Part shown: piece by piece, positions 15,431 to 22,087 of the stretch
How the letters are laid out: each line of letters begins with the position of its first letter
How positions within the stretch are numbered: the stretch's first letter is position 1
From: Lachnospiraceae bacterium UBA7205
Lineage (GTDB): Bacteria > Bacillota > Clostridia > Lachnospirales > Lachnospiraceae
Direction of reading: 5' to 3'
NCBI GenBank assembly: GCA_002490665.1
Contig: DKUL01000015.1
Location: forward strand, 1 to 50,599
Length of the DNA: 50,599 nt
Notes under the pieces: model-generated
The model's input: the letters and a program-made list of their open reading frames with translations, nothing else
The model's database searches: none
Told to the model about the DNA's origin: nothing
Program-made: the position numbers and the translations under genes

Positions 15431-15771
15431 AATACCCCCAAGCTTCTGCTTATCTTATTGCATCATTATTGCCATATGTGAAAATACTGCACCATATAAA
15501 ACAGTTTTTACATTTATGTTGCTCCTCAATGCGTCAGCGGAACTTTTAGTCACACTTTGGTTACACTACGAAGATGATGTGTCAGAAGGCCCCTTTCTAT
15601 CAGTATTTTTGAAAGAAACAATACTTCAAGTCCCATCTTCCGCAGTTAGCCTTGGTAAATTCAGAGTTTGCCAGGTTTTTTCTTTTTTAAAACTTTCTAT
15701 CTGTTCCTTTTTACTCGCAAGATGGCCTTGAAGTTTCTTGGGCGTTTGACGAGCACAGGAAAGGAGCATTT
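15431..15771. other. Junction between cassettes A and B, without a gene
   Basis: This stretch holds the upstream region of the LYHGS gene, the conserved cassette end (15541-15624), the tRNA 3'-end copy (15625-15644) and a terminator-like hairpin (CCTTGGTAAA/TTTGCCAGG, about 15650-15675, followed by a long T-run). I see no credible coding sequence in it. Confidence 0.6.
15541..15644 (+). repeat. Cassette-end repeat R1 with tRNA-Leu 3'-end copy
   Basis: About 85 bases here closely match 16930-17014, and both run into the same 20-base copy of the tRNA-Leu 3' end (15625-15644). The shared part begins AACTTTTAGTCACACTTTGG, contains a spaced pair TCACACT/TTACACT, and includes CTTTCTATCAGTATTTTT. 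The first 64 bases of the tRNA are absent, so this is not a functional tRNA. I interpret it as the right attachment site of cassette A. Confidence 0.75.
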
Positions 15772-16104
15772 TTAGTATGTATAATCACGTTGTCTTGTAA
15801 GAATGCTTTCCCAATCACGTTCCTCTCTCAATACCCTTAAGACATGGATTTCTTTTTCTGGTTCTATGATAATGTAAAAAATAATAGACGGTGCAAATGG
15901 GTTCTTGTAAATAGAATATCCGCGATAACATAGATATGTCTTTCCGAAAATACTGCCTAATATTTCAAGTTTATCCAAACGCTCCTTTATCTCTTCCTGA
16001 AAGCGGTCAGCCCTCGCTATCCCAAACTGCGCTTCTATATAATCTGCAATTTCGGCTATATCATAAACAGCTTCCCATGTTACGATAACTCTATACTTCT
16101 GCAT
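15772..16104 (-). CDS. RelE/ParE-family toxin
   Basis: The 110-residue protein has the RelE/ParE layout: an N-terminal strand and helix (YRVIVTWEAVYDIAEIADYIEAQFG), a second helix (ADRFQEEIKERLDKLE), then the strand-rich core (YSIYKNPFAPSIIFYIIIEPEKEIHVLRVLREERDW). The final LRVLREERDW resembles the conserved ParE/RelE end 'v.rvlhgrrd'. Whether it targets gyrase or mRNA cannot be decided. Its start overlaps the antitoxin gene by 14 bases. It appears intact. Confidence 0.85.
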   Translation of the reverse strand: MQKYRVIVTWEAVYDIAEIADYIEAQFGIARADRFQEEIKERLDKLEILGSIFGKTYLCYRGYSIYKNPFAPSIIFYIIIEPEKEIHVLRVLREERDWESILTRQRDYTY

Positions 16105-16264
16105 TTCTCCGCCTGTTCCTTAATTCAGTAATTTTAACAAAAGCTTCTGTTAAAGGCAATTCTCTTCCGGCTTCCATATCGTCAATGCCTCGGTCGAGCA
16201 TTTTAAGCATTTTTTCGTAATTGATTGTTTCGTTCACTTTTTCATCTTGTAATGCATGTGTCAT
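16091..16264 (-). CDS. Small antitoxin paired with the RelE/ParE toxin
   Basis: A short acidic-to-basic protein of 57 residues (MTHALQDEKVNETINYEKMLKMLDRGIDDMEAGRELPLTEAFVKITELRNRRRNAEV). The segment 'LDRGIDDMEAGRELPLTEAF' resembles the linker and toxin-binding part of Phd/RelB-type antitoxins. AGCAGGTGAG lies before the ATG at 16264, which I prefer to an in-frame ATG 30 bases upstream. The overlap with the toxin supports the pairing. Confidence 0.75.
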   Translation of the reverse strand: MTHALQDEKVNETINYEKMLKMLDRGIDDMEAGRELPLTEAFVKITELRNRRRNAEV

Positions 16265-16362
16265 AAACTCACCTGCTTTCTTCTTGCAATTCATGATTAT
16301 TGAAAAACTGCTCCTTTTTTCAATAAATAGATACTTCTTAATTTAAGATATCATAGTCCCAT

Positions 16363-16575
16363 TTATGAATCAAAATTATTCACATATTCCATTTTCCCAT
16401 CGCTATAGGGCAATACAAGGTATTCCTCAATAGTAAGTGTGGAGGTCACAATCTGTATATGCTCTTTCACACATCTTGAAAAGAACTTTTCCATTGATTC
16501 CATATAAAGAAGGCTATTTTCCAAAAAATATATAATCGGAGCAGTATCAATAAATACTCTCTTAAAATCTGTCAT
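16363..16575 (-). pseudogene. Truncated PIN-domain toxin (VapC-like)
   Basis: The 70 residues match only the N-terminal half of a PIN-domain ribonuclease: FIDTAPIIYFLEN contains the first catalytic aspartate (D10), and STLTIEEYLVLPY the conserved glutamate. Typical VapC proteins have about 130-140 residues and further acidic residues in the second half. Here the frame ends in YVNNFDS, and I see no continuation downstream in any frame, so the C-terminal half is deleted. The product is probably inactive. It overlaps the antitoxin gene by 14 bases. Confidence 0.8.
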
Positions 16576-16786
16576 TATCTCTCAACTCCCTTACATATTT
16601 ATCTGCCTTTTGCCCTCGCTCCGTGGATGCCATAACAAATTGTTTTAAATCTACAGCGTCTCTTTCTTTTGTGTCTGATGTTTCTAATAGTCCGTTCACA
16701 CCCTGCATAATCTGAATTACAAATCCCAGTTTGTCTTCCGGTATTTTTTCTAACATTTGAATTGCTTCTTGTCTGATTGCTGTCAT
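16562..16786 (-). CDS. VapB-like antitoxin of the broken PIN toxin
   Basis: A 74-residue protein (MTAIRQEAIQMLEKIPEDKLGFVIQIMQGVNGLL...) of a small antitoxin type commonly found before PIN-domain toxins in Clostridia. The helical N-terminus is followed by a charged tail (STERGQKADKYVRELRDNDRF). GAGGAGG lies at good distance from the ATG at 16786, which is why the upstream ATG at 16801 is rejected. With its toxin truncated it may be an orphan. Confidence 0.75.
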   Translation of the reverse strand: MTAIRQEAIQMLEKIPEDKLGFVIQIMQGVNGLLETSDTKERDAVDLKQFVMASTERGQKADKYVRELRDNDRF

Positions 16787-17216
16787 AAAGTTCCTCCTCA
16801 TTTATGTCTGGTCTCATATGCCAACTCTGACATTAGCTGACTTTCCATAGGTTTATTTGTATTATACGGTAATTTTTCCATATTTACAATATACCTTTTC
16901 TATTTCGTTTAATTGCTTGTATCGTAAAGAACATTTTAGTTACACATTGGTTACACTTCTAAGATAATGTGCCGGAAAGCCTCTTTCTATCAGTATTTTT
17001 ATATGTAGCAATACTTCAAGTCCCATCTTCCGCAGGAGTCGAAAAGAAGCCTAAGGATATCGGGTTTCTTTTTTTGTGCATACAAGATGTTTTTTGGCAA
17101 AATTGGGCGGTTTGTGTTGTGGGCTGCATTAGTTGTATGTCTGAGCGAGAAAGCGTATAATTGATATGGAAACGCTTGAGTGAAGAAAGATGTAAAAGAA
17201 AGACCGGGGGAAGCAT
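16787..17216. other. Right end of cassette B and upstream region of the helical-repeat gene
   Basis: This interval holds the upstream region of the VapB-like gene, the second cassette-end repeat (16930-17034), a terminator hairpin (AAGAAGCC/GGGTTTCTT, about 17045-17077), and a promoter with TTGTAT (17133-17138) and TATAAT (17156-17161), 17-base spacer, for the next gene. No protein-coding sequence is supported. Confidence 0.6.
16930..17034 (+). repeat. Cassette-end repeat R2 with tRNA-Leu 3'-end copy
   Basis: This is the second copy of the R1 repeat. It has the same order: ATTTTAGTTACACATTGG, TTACACT, CTTTCTATCAGTATTTTT, CAATAC, then the 20-base tRNA-Leu 3' end (17015-17034). Differences from R1 are scattered substitutions, so the copies are old or come from related but distinct elements. 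It marks the outer boundary of the islet. Confidence 0.75.
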
Positions 17217-18626
17217 ATGACAAAGAAAGCATTTAAATATGATATGCAGCGCGGATTGGGCAGCTGTGTGCTGGCATTAAAAAATATGCGGGATAATGAA
17301 AAAGAAGCATTCCTGCCGATTGTCATGTGGGGATGCTCCCATGATATGGCGTATGATGCACAGTGTGAGGGGTGCAGGAGTTATTATCTGTATGAACTGA
17401 TTATGGAATTTTCTGATATCACACCATTTCTGGATGTGGTTGAAAAACGTTTGTTCCACGGTATGCACTCGACTGGGTGGGAGTTTGCACAGGACTGTAC
17501 GCTGCTGGCATATTTGGTTTCTGATGGAAATAAACGGGCCTGGAAAATATTGACGGCGTGCTATCAGGCATTGCTGAAAAATTTGTCGGATAAGCGGAGG
17601 AGGGGGCGGTATGGCATACTTCCGGAGCGTGACAATTTTGAGCATATGTGTGTTGCTCTGGTGTATTCGTGTTTTGATGACCGGGAGCGGAGTATCCGAA
17701 TTTACAAAAAGATTGTCAGGGATCTGGGGGTCTTGATTGAAGGGAATGCGTTGTACGATTATGACGATTTTGAGTGGTTTCAGGCATCCAGTGCGGATAG
17801 ACTGGGGAAAAGGACGGTGCAAAGGCTGCTACATCGCACAGATGCTGATGGGAGCACGGCAAATTATGCGCGTTTTAGGGAGGAATGTCTCAAAACAAGG
17901 AAATCTGAGAATGAAAGAAAGAGAAGGTCAGATCCGGAAACGGCAGACGAGGTTTACAGGCGGTTAAAGGATGGGGAGAAGGTCGGGCAGATGTGTTCGC
18001 TGATGCTGGGACGCACCTTTATGAGGCAGGATAAGAAGCTGGAGGTTCTGAAACTGGCGGCATACTACAGGGAAGAGACTGATATGGATATCCGATACAA
18101 TCTTCTGCGGCTGCTTGCGAACAAACTCTGTGCGTGGGCGCCAGAGCTGTCATGCCTGATTGCAGATGCCCAGTCAGGACATGCCGAACTTTCCGAGTGG
18201 GCTTTCACGGCTCTGGGCTACAGAAAGGACGCAAAAGTAAGGGACTATGCAATTGCACTTTTGCAGAAAAAGGAACACATGGCGGATGCAGTATCGATGC
18301 TTGCCGCAAATTACGAGGCAGCAGACAGGGAGTTTTTTGTGGAGGCAGTAAAGCAGATACCAATTACTTATGCGGACGGTTACTGGCATTCGGTATTTCA
18401 TGATGTGACGGATTTGTTTTCGGTTCCGGGAACAGGAAAGCCAAAGGAGCTGCTGCCTTACATGTACCGGAACACATTGTGTTCCTTCTGCCGGGAATAT
18501 GTAGTCAAAGAAATGGGGCGCAGACGGATGCTGACAAGGGAGTTATTGGAAGAAATGCAGTATGACTGTAACGAGAATATTCGAGTGTATGCGGATAAGA
18601 AATTATCCCGCATGATGGGGATTTAA
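17217..18626 (+). CDS. Unknown protein with HEAT-like helical repeats
   Basis: The 469-residue protein is almost entirely helical and has no signal peptide or membrane segment. From about residue 245 it shows repeated helix pairs of HEAT type (KKLEVLKLAAYYREETDMDIRYNLLRLLANK, HAELSEWAFTALGYRKDAKVRDYAIALLQKK, LLEEMQYDCNENIRVYADKKLSRM). The N-terminal half contains several Cys/His residues (CSHDMAYDAQCEGCRSYYL) that might bind a metal. I cannot name a function; a protein-binding scaffold is plausible. It directly follows the toxin-antitoxin islet but is less AT-rich, so it is probably native. Confidence 0.75.
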   Translation: MTKKAFKYDMQRGLGSCVLALKNMRDNEKEAFLPIVMWGCSHDMAYDAQCEGCRSYYLYELIMEFSDITPFLDVVEKRLFHGMHSTGWEFAQDCTLLAYLVSDGNKRAWKILTACYQALLKNLSDKRRRGRYGILPERDNFEHMCVALVYSCFDDRERSIRIYKKIVRDLGVLIEGNALYDYDDFEWFQASSADRLGKRTVQRLLHRTDADGSTANYARFREECLKTRKSENERKRRSDPETADEVYRRLKDGEKVGQMCSLMLGRTFMRQDKKLEVLKLAAYYREETDMDIRYNLLRLLANKLCAWAPELSCLIADAQSGHAELSEWAFTALGYRKDAKVRDYAIALLQKKEHMADAVSMLAANYEAADREFFVEAVKQIPITYADGYWHSVFHDVTDLFSVPGTGKPKELLPYMYRNTLCSFCREYVVKEMGRRRMLTRELLEEMQYDCNENIRVYADKKLSRMMGI

Positions 18627-18655
18627 ATTATTTTTTCAAGTCAATTAAGAAAATA

Positions 18656-18745
18656 GTAAGATTTCGTCAAGGGTTTTGAAAGGTACAGCCGTTATAATGT
18701 TTTTTAGAATCTAGTACTCCAATTTCTAACTGGATGGAGTACTAG
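18656..18745 (+). promoter_or_regulatory. Promoter with conserved upstream motif and a 5'-end hairpin
   Basis: TATAAT is at 18693-18698 with no good -35 box. The 43 bases 18656-18698 match 23577-23619 at 31 positions without gaps, including GTCAA and GTTTTGAAA. Directly after the predicted start, CTAGTACTCCA (18711-18721) and TGGAGTACTAG (18735-18745) form a perfect 11-pair hairpin at the very 5' end of the mRNA, which could stabilise it or act as an operator. Confidence 0.5.
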
Positions 18746-18763
18746 CAAAGAAAGGGGATTTCT

Positions 18764-19786
18764 ATGAAACATTTAACGATTACTGTACCTTGTTTTAATT
18801 CAGAGGATTATATGGAGCGTTGCCTGGACTCGCTGGTCATTGGCGGGGAAAATGTGGAGATTATCATTGTCAATGACGGTTCGACAGACCGTACAGGAGA
18901 GATTGCGGAGCAGTATGCCAGACGGTTTCCCGGGATTGTGACTGTGGTGCACAAGGAGAATGGCGGGCATGGTTCCGGCGTCAACAGGGGACTTGCGCTT
19001 GCCACGGGAATGTATTTTAAGGTGGTGGATTCTGACGACTGGCTGGAGGAGGGTGCCTACAGGGCGCTTCTGAAAAAGATAGCAGGGTGGTGTGACGAGG
19101 GATTTGGACCGGATTTGCTGGTTTGTGATTATACATACAATCACCTGGATGAAGGGACAAAAAGGACGATTCATTTCAAGAATGTTTTTCCTGAGGAAAA
19201 GGTTTGTACATGGGATCAAATCGGTACGTTTCGCCCTGCGCAGTATCTGGTGATGCATGCGCTGGTCTACCGGACGGAGATTCTGCACAAGTCGGGAGTG
19301 GTTTTGCCGGAGCATACATTTTATGTGGATAATCTGTTTGCGTACTGTCCGCTGCCTTATGTACAGACGCTTTACTACATGCATTGCAGCCTGTATCAGT
19401 ATTATCTGGGCAGGGATGACCAGTCTGTCAATGAAAAGGTTTTGATGTCGCGGATTGAGCAGCAGATTAAGGTGACGAAAATGGTTGCGGAGAGCGTGGA
19501 TTTGCAGAAAGTAAAAAGAAGGTATCCCAAGCTTGCCGGTTATATGTGCCGCAATGTTTCGATTATGATGGCGATTTCTTCGATACATTTGCTGCTCAAA
19601 GGGGACGAGCAGGCGAGAAACAGGCATTTGGAACTCTGGGCGGATATCAAAAAAAGCAATCCCGGATTGTACTATCGACTGCGCTACACAAAGCTCAGCG
19701 GATTTACAAATCTGCCCGGAAAACTGGGGAAGCTTGCCACGGTGGGCGGTTACAGGCTTGCGCGGAAAATCTATCAGTTTCAGTAG
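18764..19786 (+). CDS. Family 2 glycosyltransferase
   Basis: GT-A fold glycosyltransferase: the N-terminus (LTITVPCFNSEDYMERCLDSL), IIIVNDGSTDRT, HKENGGHGSGVNRGLALATG and the DXD-like KVVDSDDW are textbook family 2 motifs within the first 95 residues. It transfers a sugar from a nucleotide donor. The remaining 240 residues probably bind the acceptor. No membrane helices are evident. It leads an operon with a papain-like protein and a flippase-like membrane protein, suggesting surface glycan or glycolipid work. Confidence 0.9.
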   Translation: MKHLTITVPCFNSEDYMERCLDSLVIGGENVEIIIVNDGSTDRTGEIAEQYARRFPGIVTVVHKENGGHGSGVNRGLALATGMYFKVVDSDDWLEEGAYRALLKKIAGWCDEGFGPDLLVCDYTYNHLDEGTKRTIHFKNVFPEEKVCTWDQIGTFRPAQYLVMHALVYRTEILHKSGVVLPEHTFYVDNLFAYCPLPYVQTLYYMHCSLYQYYLGRDDQSVNEKVLMSRIEQQIKVTKMVAESVDLQKVKRRYPKLAGYMCRNVSIMMAISSIHLLLKGDEQARNRHLELWADIKKSNPGLYYRLRYTKLSGFTNLPGKLGKLATVGGYRLARKIYQFQ

Positions 19787-19840
19787 GATTATTCTGGCAG
19801 TCGAAAAGACTGACCGTTTAATGAAAAAGGAGATTGGCAT

Positions 19841-20416
19841 ATGGCACATATTTATATTGCGCTTGTGGATACACCGGGCTTTTTCGCGGCGCTGATACGA
19901 AGATTTTTAAAGCAGCGGTATATTCATGTGGTGCTTGGTTTTGATGCAGAATTGAAGGAGGCTTACAGCGTGGGACGGCGCAATCCGGCAATTCCGGTGT
20001 TTGCCGGATTTGAAAAGGAGCGTAAGGACAGGATTTTGGATGCGTTTCCGACAGCATTTTACCGGATATGCGAGGTGGAATGTACGGATGTGCAGAAGAG
20101 GGCGATTTGGGAGAGAATGCAGGAGGACTATCGGAAACGGTTCTGCATTCACTATGCGGTTCTTGGGCTGCCTTTTATTATGGCGGGGATTCCTTTTTTT
20201 ATCAGGAATCAATATACTTGTTCATCTTATATCGCAAGCGTGTTGGAGGAAAACGGCGTCATGCATTTTCGAAAGCATTTTTCGATGGTAACACCGAAGG
20301 ACTTTTATGCAGATCAGAATATGCGTGTTGTATTTGAGGGGGAACTGTCACAAATTGTATCTGGGATGCCGGATGGTTTTTCCGAGCGTATACATGGCGG
20401 GAGCATGTGCGTATGA
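19841..20416 (+). CDS. Permuted papain-like (NlpC/P60-related, YiiX-type) hydrolase
   Basis: The 191-residue protein has a His-then-Cys order typical of circularly permuted NlpC/P60 proteins: YIHVVLGFD places H29 near the start and NQYTCSSYIASVLEENG places C127 at a helix start. A short hydrophobic segment (GLPFIMAGIPFFI, about 109-121) precedes the Cys. Members cleave amides or move acyl groups on peptides or lipids. No signal peptide is seen. The stop overlaps the next gene's ATG (ATGA), so translation is coupled to the flippase gene. Confidence 0.7.
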   Translation: MAHIYIALVDTPGFFAALIRRFLKQRYIHVVLGFDAELKEAYSVGRRNPAIPVFAGFEKERKDRILDAFPTAFYRICEVECTDVQKRAIWERMQEDYRKRFCIHYAVLGLPFIMAGIPFFIRNQYTCSSYIASVLEENGVMHFRKHFSMVTPKDFYADQNMRVVFEGELSQIVSGMPDGFSERIHGGSMCV

Positions 20417-21435
20417 AGGGAAGAAATCAGAAAGAGATGCGCAGGATGGTTGTCAATGCCGTGATTTTTGCCGTTGTCATGGCACTGACGTTCTGGAGTG
20501 TTTTTCGCGGGCAGGATTTTACAAAGATTATGGCGGCAGTCAGGCAGGTGTCAGGAACACATATGGCGGCGGCAGTTTTTCTGGCAGTCTTTTTTGTGGC
20601 AGGAGAGGGCTGCATGATCTGGTATCTTTTAAGAGGAATCGGGGAGCAGCCAACGCTTTTGCGCTGTGTGTCATATTCATTTATCGGCTTTTTCTTTTCG
20701 GGTATCACGCCATCGGCTACGGGCGGACAGCCGATGCAGCTGTATTATATGCGGCGGGACGGCAATGCGCTTTCCGCCTCCTCTGTTGTCCTGATGACGG
20801 TTGCTGTCATTTATAAGTTTGTGCTGGTATTAATTGGAATTGGCATCTTATTGTTCTGGAGAAAGCCATTAAGAATATACTTACAGGGGTATATGGGATT
20901 GTATTTTCTGGGACTGCTTTTAAATGTTGTGCTGGTGGCGGTTTTGCTGATGGTAATGTTTTCACCAGGAATCATCAGGAGCTGTTTTTGCGGGATTGAA
21001 AAGGTGATGATACATCTGCGGCTGTGGAAAGAAACGGAATCCAGACGAGAGAAGGTGGAGCTGTTTTTGTCTGGCTATCGGGAGACTGTTGATTTTCTGC
21101 GGAAGCATAAACGTCTGATTGGAACCACAATCGCGGGGACATTTGTACAGCGGTGCAGTGTGTTTGTCCTGACGGCTGTGGTGTACCGCGGGCTTGGGCT
21201 TTCCGGCACGGCAGTCATGGATGTGGTGCTGGTGCAGGCGGCTGTCTACATCGCGGTGGACATGCTTCCTGTTCCCGGTGCACAGGGGATTACGGAGACA
21301 ATGTACCGCAGCGTGTTTCGCGATATTTTTGTCGGGAATACGCTTGTCGTGTCGGTGTGCATCACAAGAGGAATCAGCTTTTATCTGGTGATGCTTGTTG
21401 GGCTGGTGGTGTTTGGCGTATCAGGGAGGAGGTGA
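20413..21435 (+). CDS. Lysylphosphatidylglycerol synthase-like / UPF0104 flippase-family membrane protein
   Basis: The protein has about eight hydrophobic segments and the family pattern of the LPG-synthase TM region (YbhN/UPF0104): FFSGITPSATGGQPMQLYYM near residue 95 and DMLPVPGAQGITETMYRSVF near residue 285. Members are thought to move lipids or lipid-linked sugars across the membrane. The ATG at 20413 overlaps the preceding stop, and GGGAG at 20399-20403 gives good spacing; a GTG at 20407 is the alternative. As last gene of the operon it may export the glycosyltransferase product. Confidence 0.82.
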   Translation: MKGRNQKEMRRMVVNAVIFAVVMALTFWSVFRGQDFTKIMAAVRQVSGTHMAAAVFLAVFFVAGEGCMIWYLLRGIGEQPTLLRCVSYSFIGFFFSGITPSATGGQPMQLYYMRRDGNALSASSVVLMTVAVIYKFVLVLIGIGILLFWRKPLRIYLQGYMGLYFLGLLLNVVLVAVLLMVMFSPGIIRSCFCGIEKVMIHLRLWKETESRREKVELFLSGYRETVDFLRKHKRLIGTTIAGTFVQRCSVFVLTAVVYRGLGLSGTAVMDVVLVQAAVYIAVDMLPVPGAQGITETMYRSVFRDIFVGNTLVVSVCITRGISFYLVMLVGLVVFGVSGRR

Positions 21436-21440
21436 GCGTT

Positions 21441-21842
21441 TAGTGTTATTACAGGTGCCAGCTTTTGTTCAGGCAGAAGTCCGCTGGCATATGTTTCAAT
21501 ATCATCTTTTTTGTTTTGTGCCTTAAAGTTTTCAATCTGCCTGTCGTATGATGTGTAGTCATAGCCCATTACTTTAAAAGGCGTCGTGCGGTCGAATGCG
21601 TACTGGTTCTCTATACCCCAGATTACATAGCGAATGCCGTTTCGAAGATCTTCCATACAGTTGTCCCGATAGAGTCCCTTTAGTCTGCCATTGGGTTTTG
21701 CGGCGCTGGTGTTCAGATAAAATGGTTTTAAATACTGTTCTTTTAATACAAGTCTGCCTTCGTATACAATGGCATTTATGATGTCTGCAAAAACATCGGG
21801 ATGTGAGAGCAAGTTGTTTGATGATAAATCAGGTTGTCCCAT
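21441..21842 (-). pseudogene. Truncated Rpn-type recombination-promoting nuclease / PD-(D/E)XK transposase-like gene
   Basis: The reading frame starts MGQPDLSSNNLLSHPDVFADIINAIVYEG and continues through YVIWGIENQYAFDRTTPFKVMGYDYTSYDRQIENF to LLPEQKLAPVIT, the N-terminal half of Rpn-like proteins common in Lachnospiraceae. It then runs into sequence antisense to the flippase gene. The rest of the nuclease is missing, so a deletion ended exactly at the neighbour's stop codon. Frame-wise the ORF extends from 21381 to 21893, but only this part is homologous. Confidence 0.65.
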
Positions 21843-21909
21843 AAATGGGCACACGGAATCAGAAAGTGTGCTATAATAAAAATTATGATACAATATTGGT
21901 ACTTGTCGT

Positions 21910-22073
21910 TAGGGCGTGTTTGAAAAATCATTCCCGCCATCTGCACGCCCCATTTTGCGTGATATTTGCGCCAAATTCAGGTTACATAGCCCGCTATGCG
22001 CCCCTCATTTGGCACAAATCTCCCACAAACTGTGACGCACATCTGACGGAAAGCATTTTTCAAACACGCCCTA
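21910..22073. mobile_element. MITE-like palindromic element, 164 bp
   Basis: TAGGGCGTGTTTGAAAAAT (21910-21928) is repeated as an exact inverted copy at 22055-22073. Inside, a second near-perfect pair (ATTTGCGCCAAATT with AATTTGGC...CAAAT, about 21963-22021) surrounds a short centre, so almost the whole element can fold back on itself. It has no coding capacity. Its right end abuts the AGGAGG of the SUFU gene, so it forms a large hairpin in that gene's leader. Confidence 0.8.
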
Positions 22074-22087
22074 GGAGGATATTGATT

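Larger units (their letters stand above)
14170..15644. mobile_element. Cassette A: candidate tRNA-Leu-integrated toxin-antitoxin element
   Basis: The segment between two copies of the 20-base tRNA-Leu 3' end (14170-14189 and 15625-15644) is about 1.45 kb and visibly more AT-rich than the flanks. It holds an ADP-ribosyltransferase-like gene and a DinJ/YafQ pair, all on the minus strand. No integrase or replication gene is present, so movement would need a recombinase in trans. The boundaries are inferred from the direct repeats, which have the position and composition (T-loop to discriminator base) usual for tyrosine recombinase sites. Confidence 0.6.
15645..17034. mobile_element. Cassette B: second candidate tRNA-Leu-integrated toxin-antitoxin element
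   Basis: About 1.39 kb lie between R1 and the second tRNA-end copy. The segment is AT-rich and carries two minus-strand toxin-antitoxin pairs, one with a broken toxin. It begins with its own terminator hairpin directly after the tRNA-end copy, as cassette A does. Tandem stacking at one tRNA is what repeated site-specific insertion would leave. No recombinase gene is present. Confidence 0.55.

Noticed and set aside
15516..15731. Plus-strand 71-codon frame through repeat R1
   Set aside because: It spans the cassette end, the tRNA-end copy and a terminator; R2 keeps no equivalent frame of the same length, so the repeat is not selected as protein.
14106..17037. CRISPR array or integron
   Set aside because: Only three 20-base repeats, spaced by 1.4 kb and identical to a tRNA end; no integron integrase, cas genes or short regular spacers.
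18800..19849. Minus-strand frame of 349 codons opposite the glycosyltransferase
   Set aside because: Antisense shadow; composition rich in His, Arg, Leu and Ile as expected from complementing a GT-A gene, and no start signals.
21845..22087. N-terminal extension of the SUFU gene
   Set aside because: The extension is the translated MITE; AGGAGG and the ATG at 22088 give a clean start and the family begins there.
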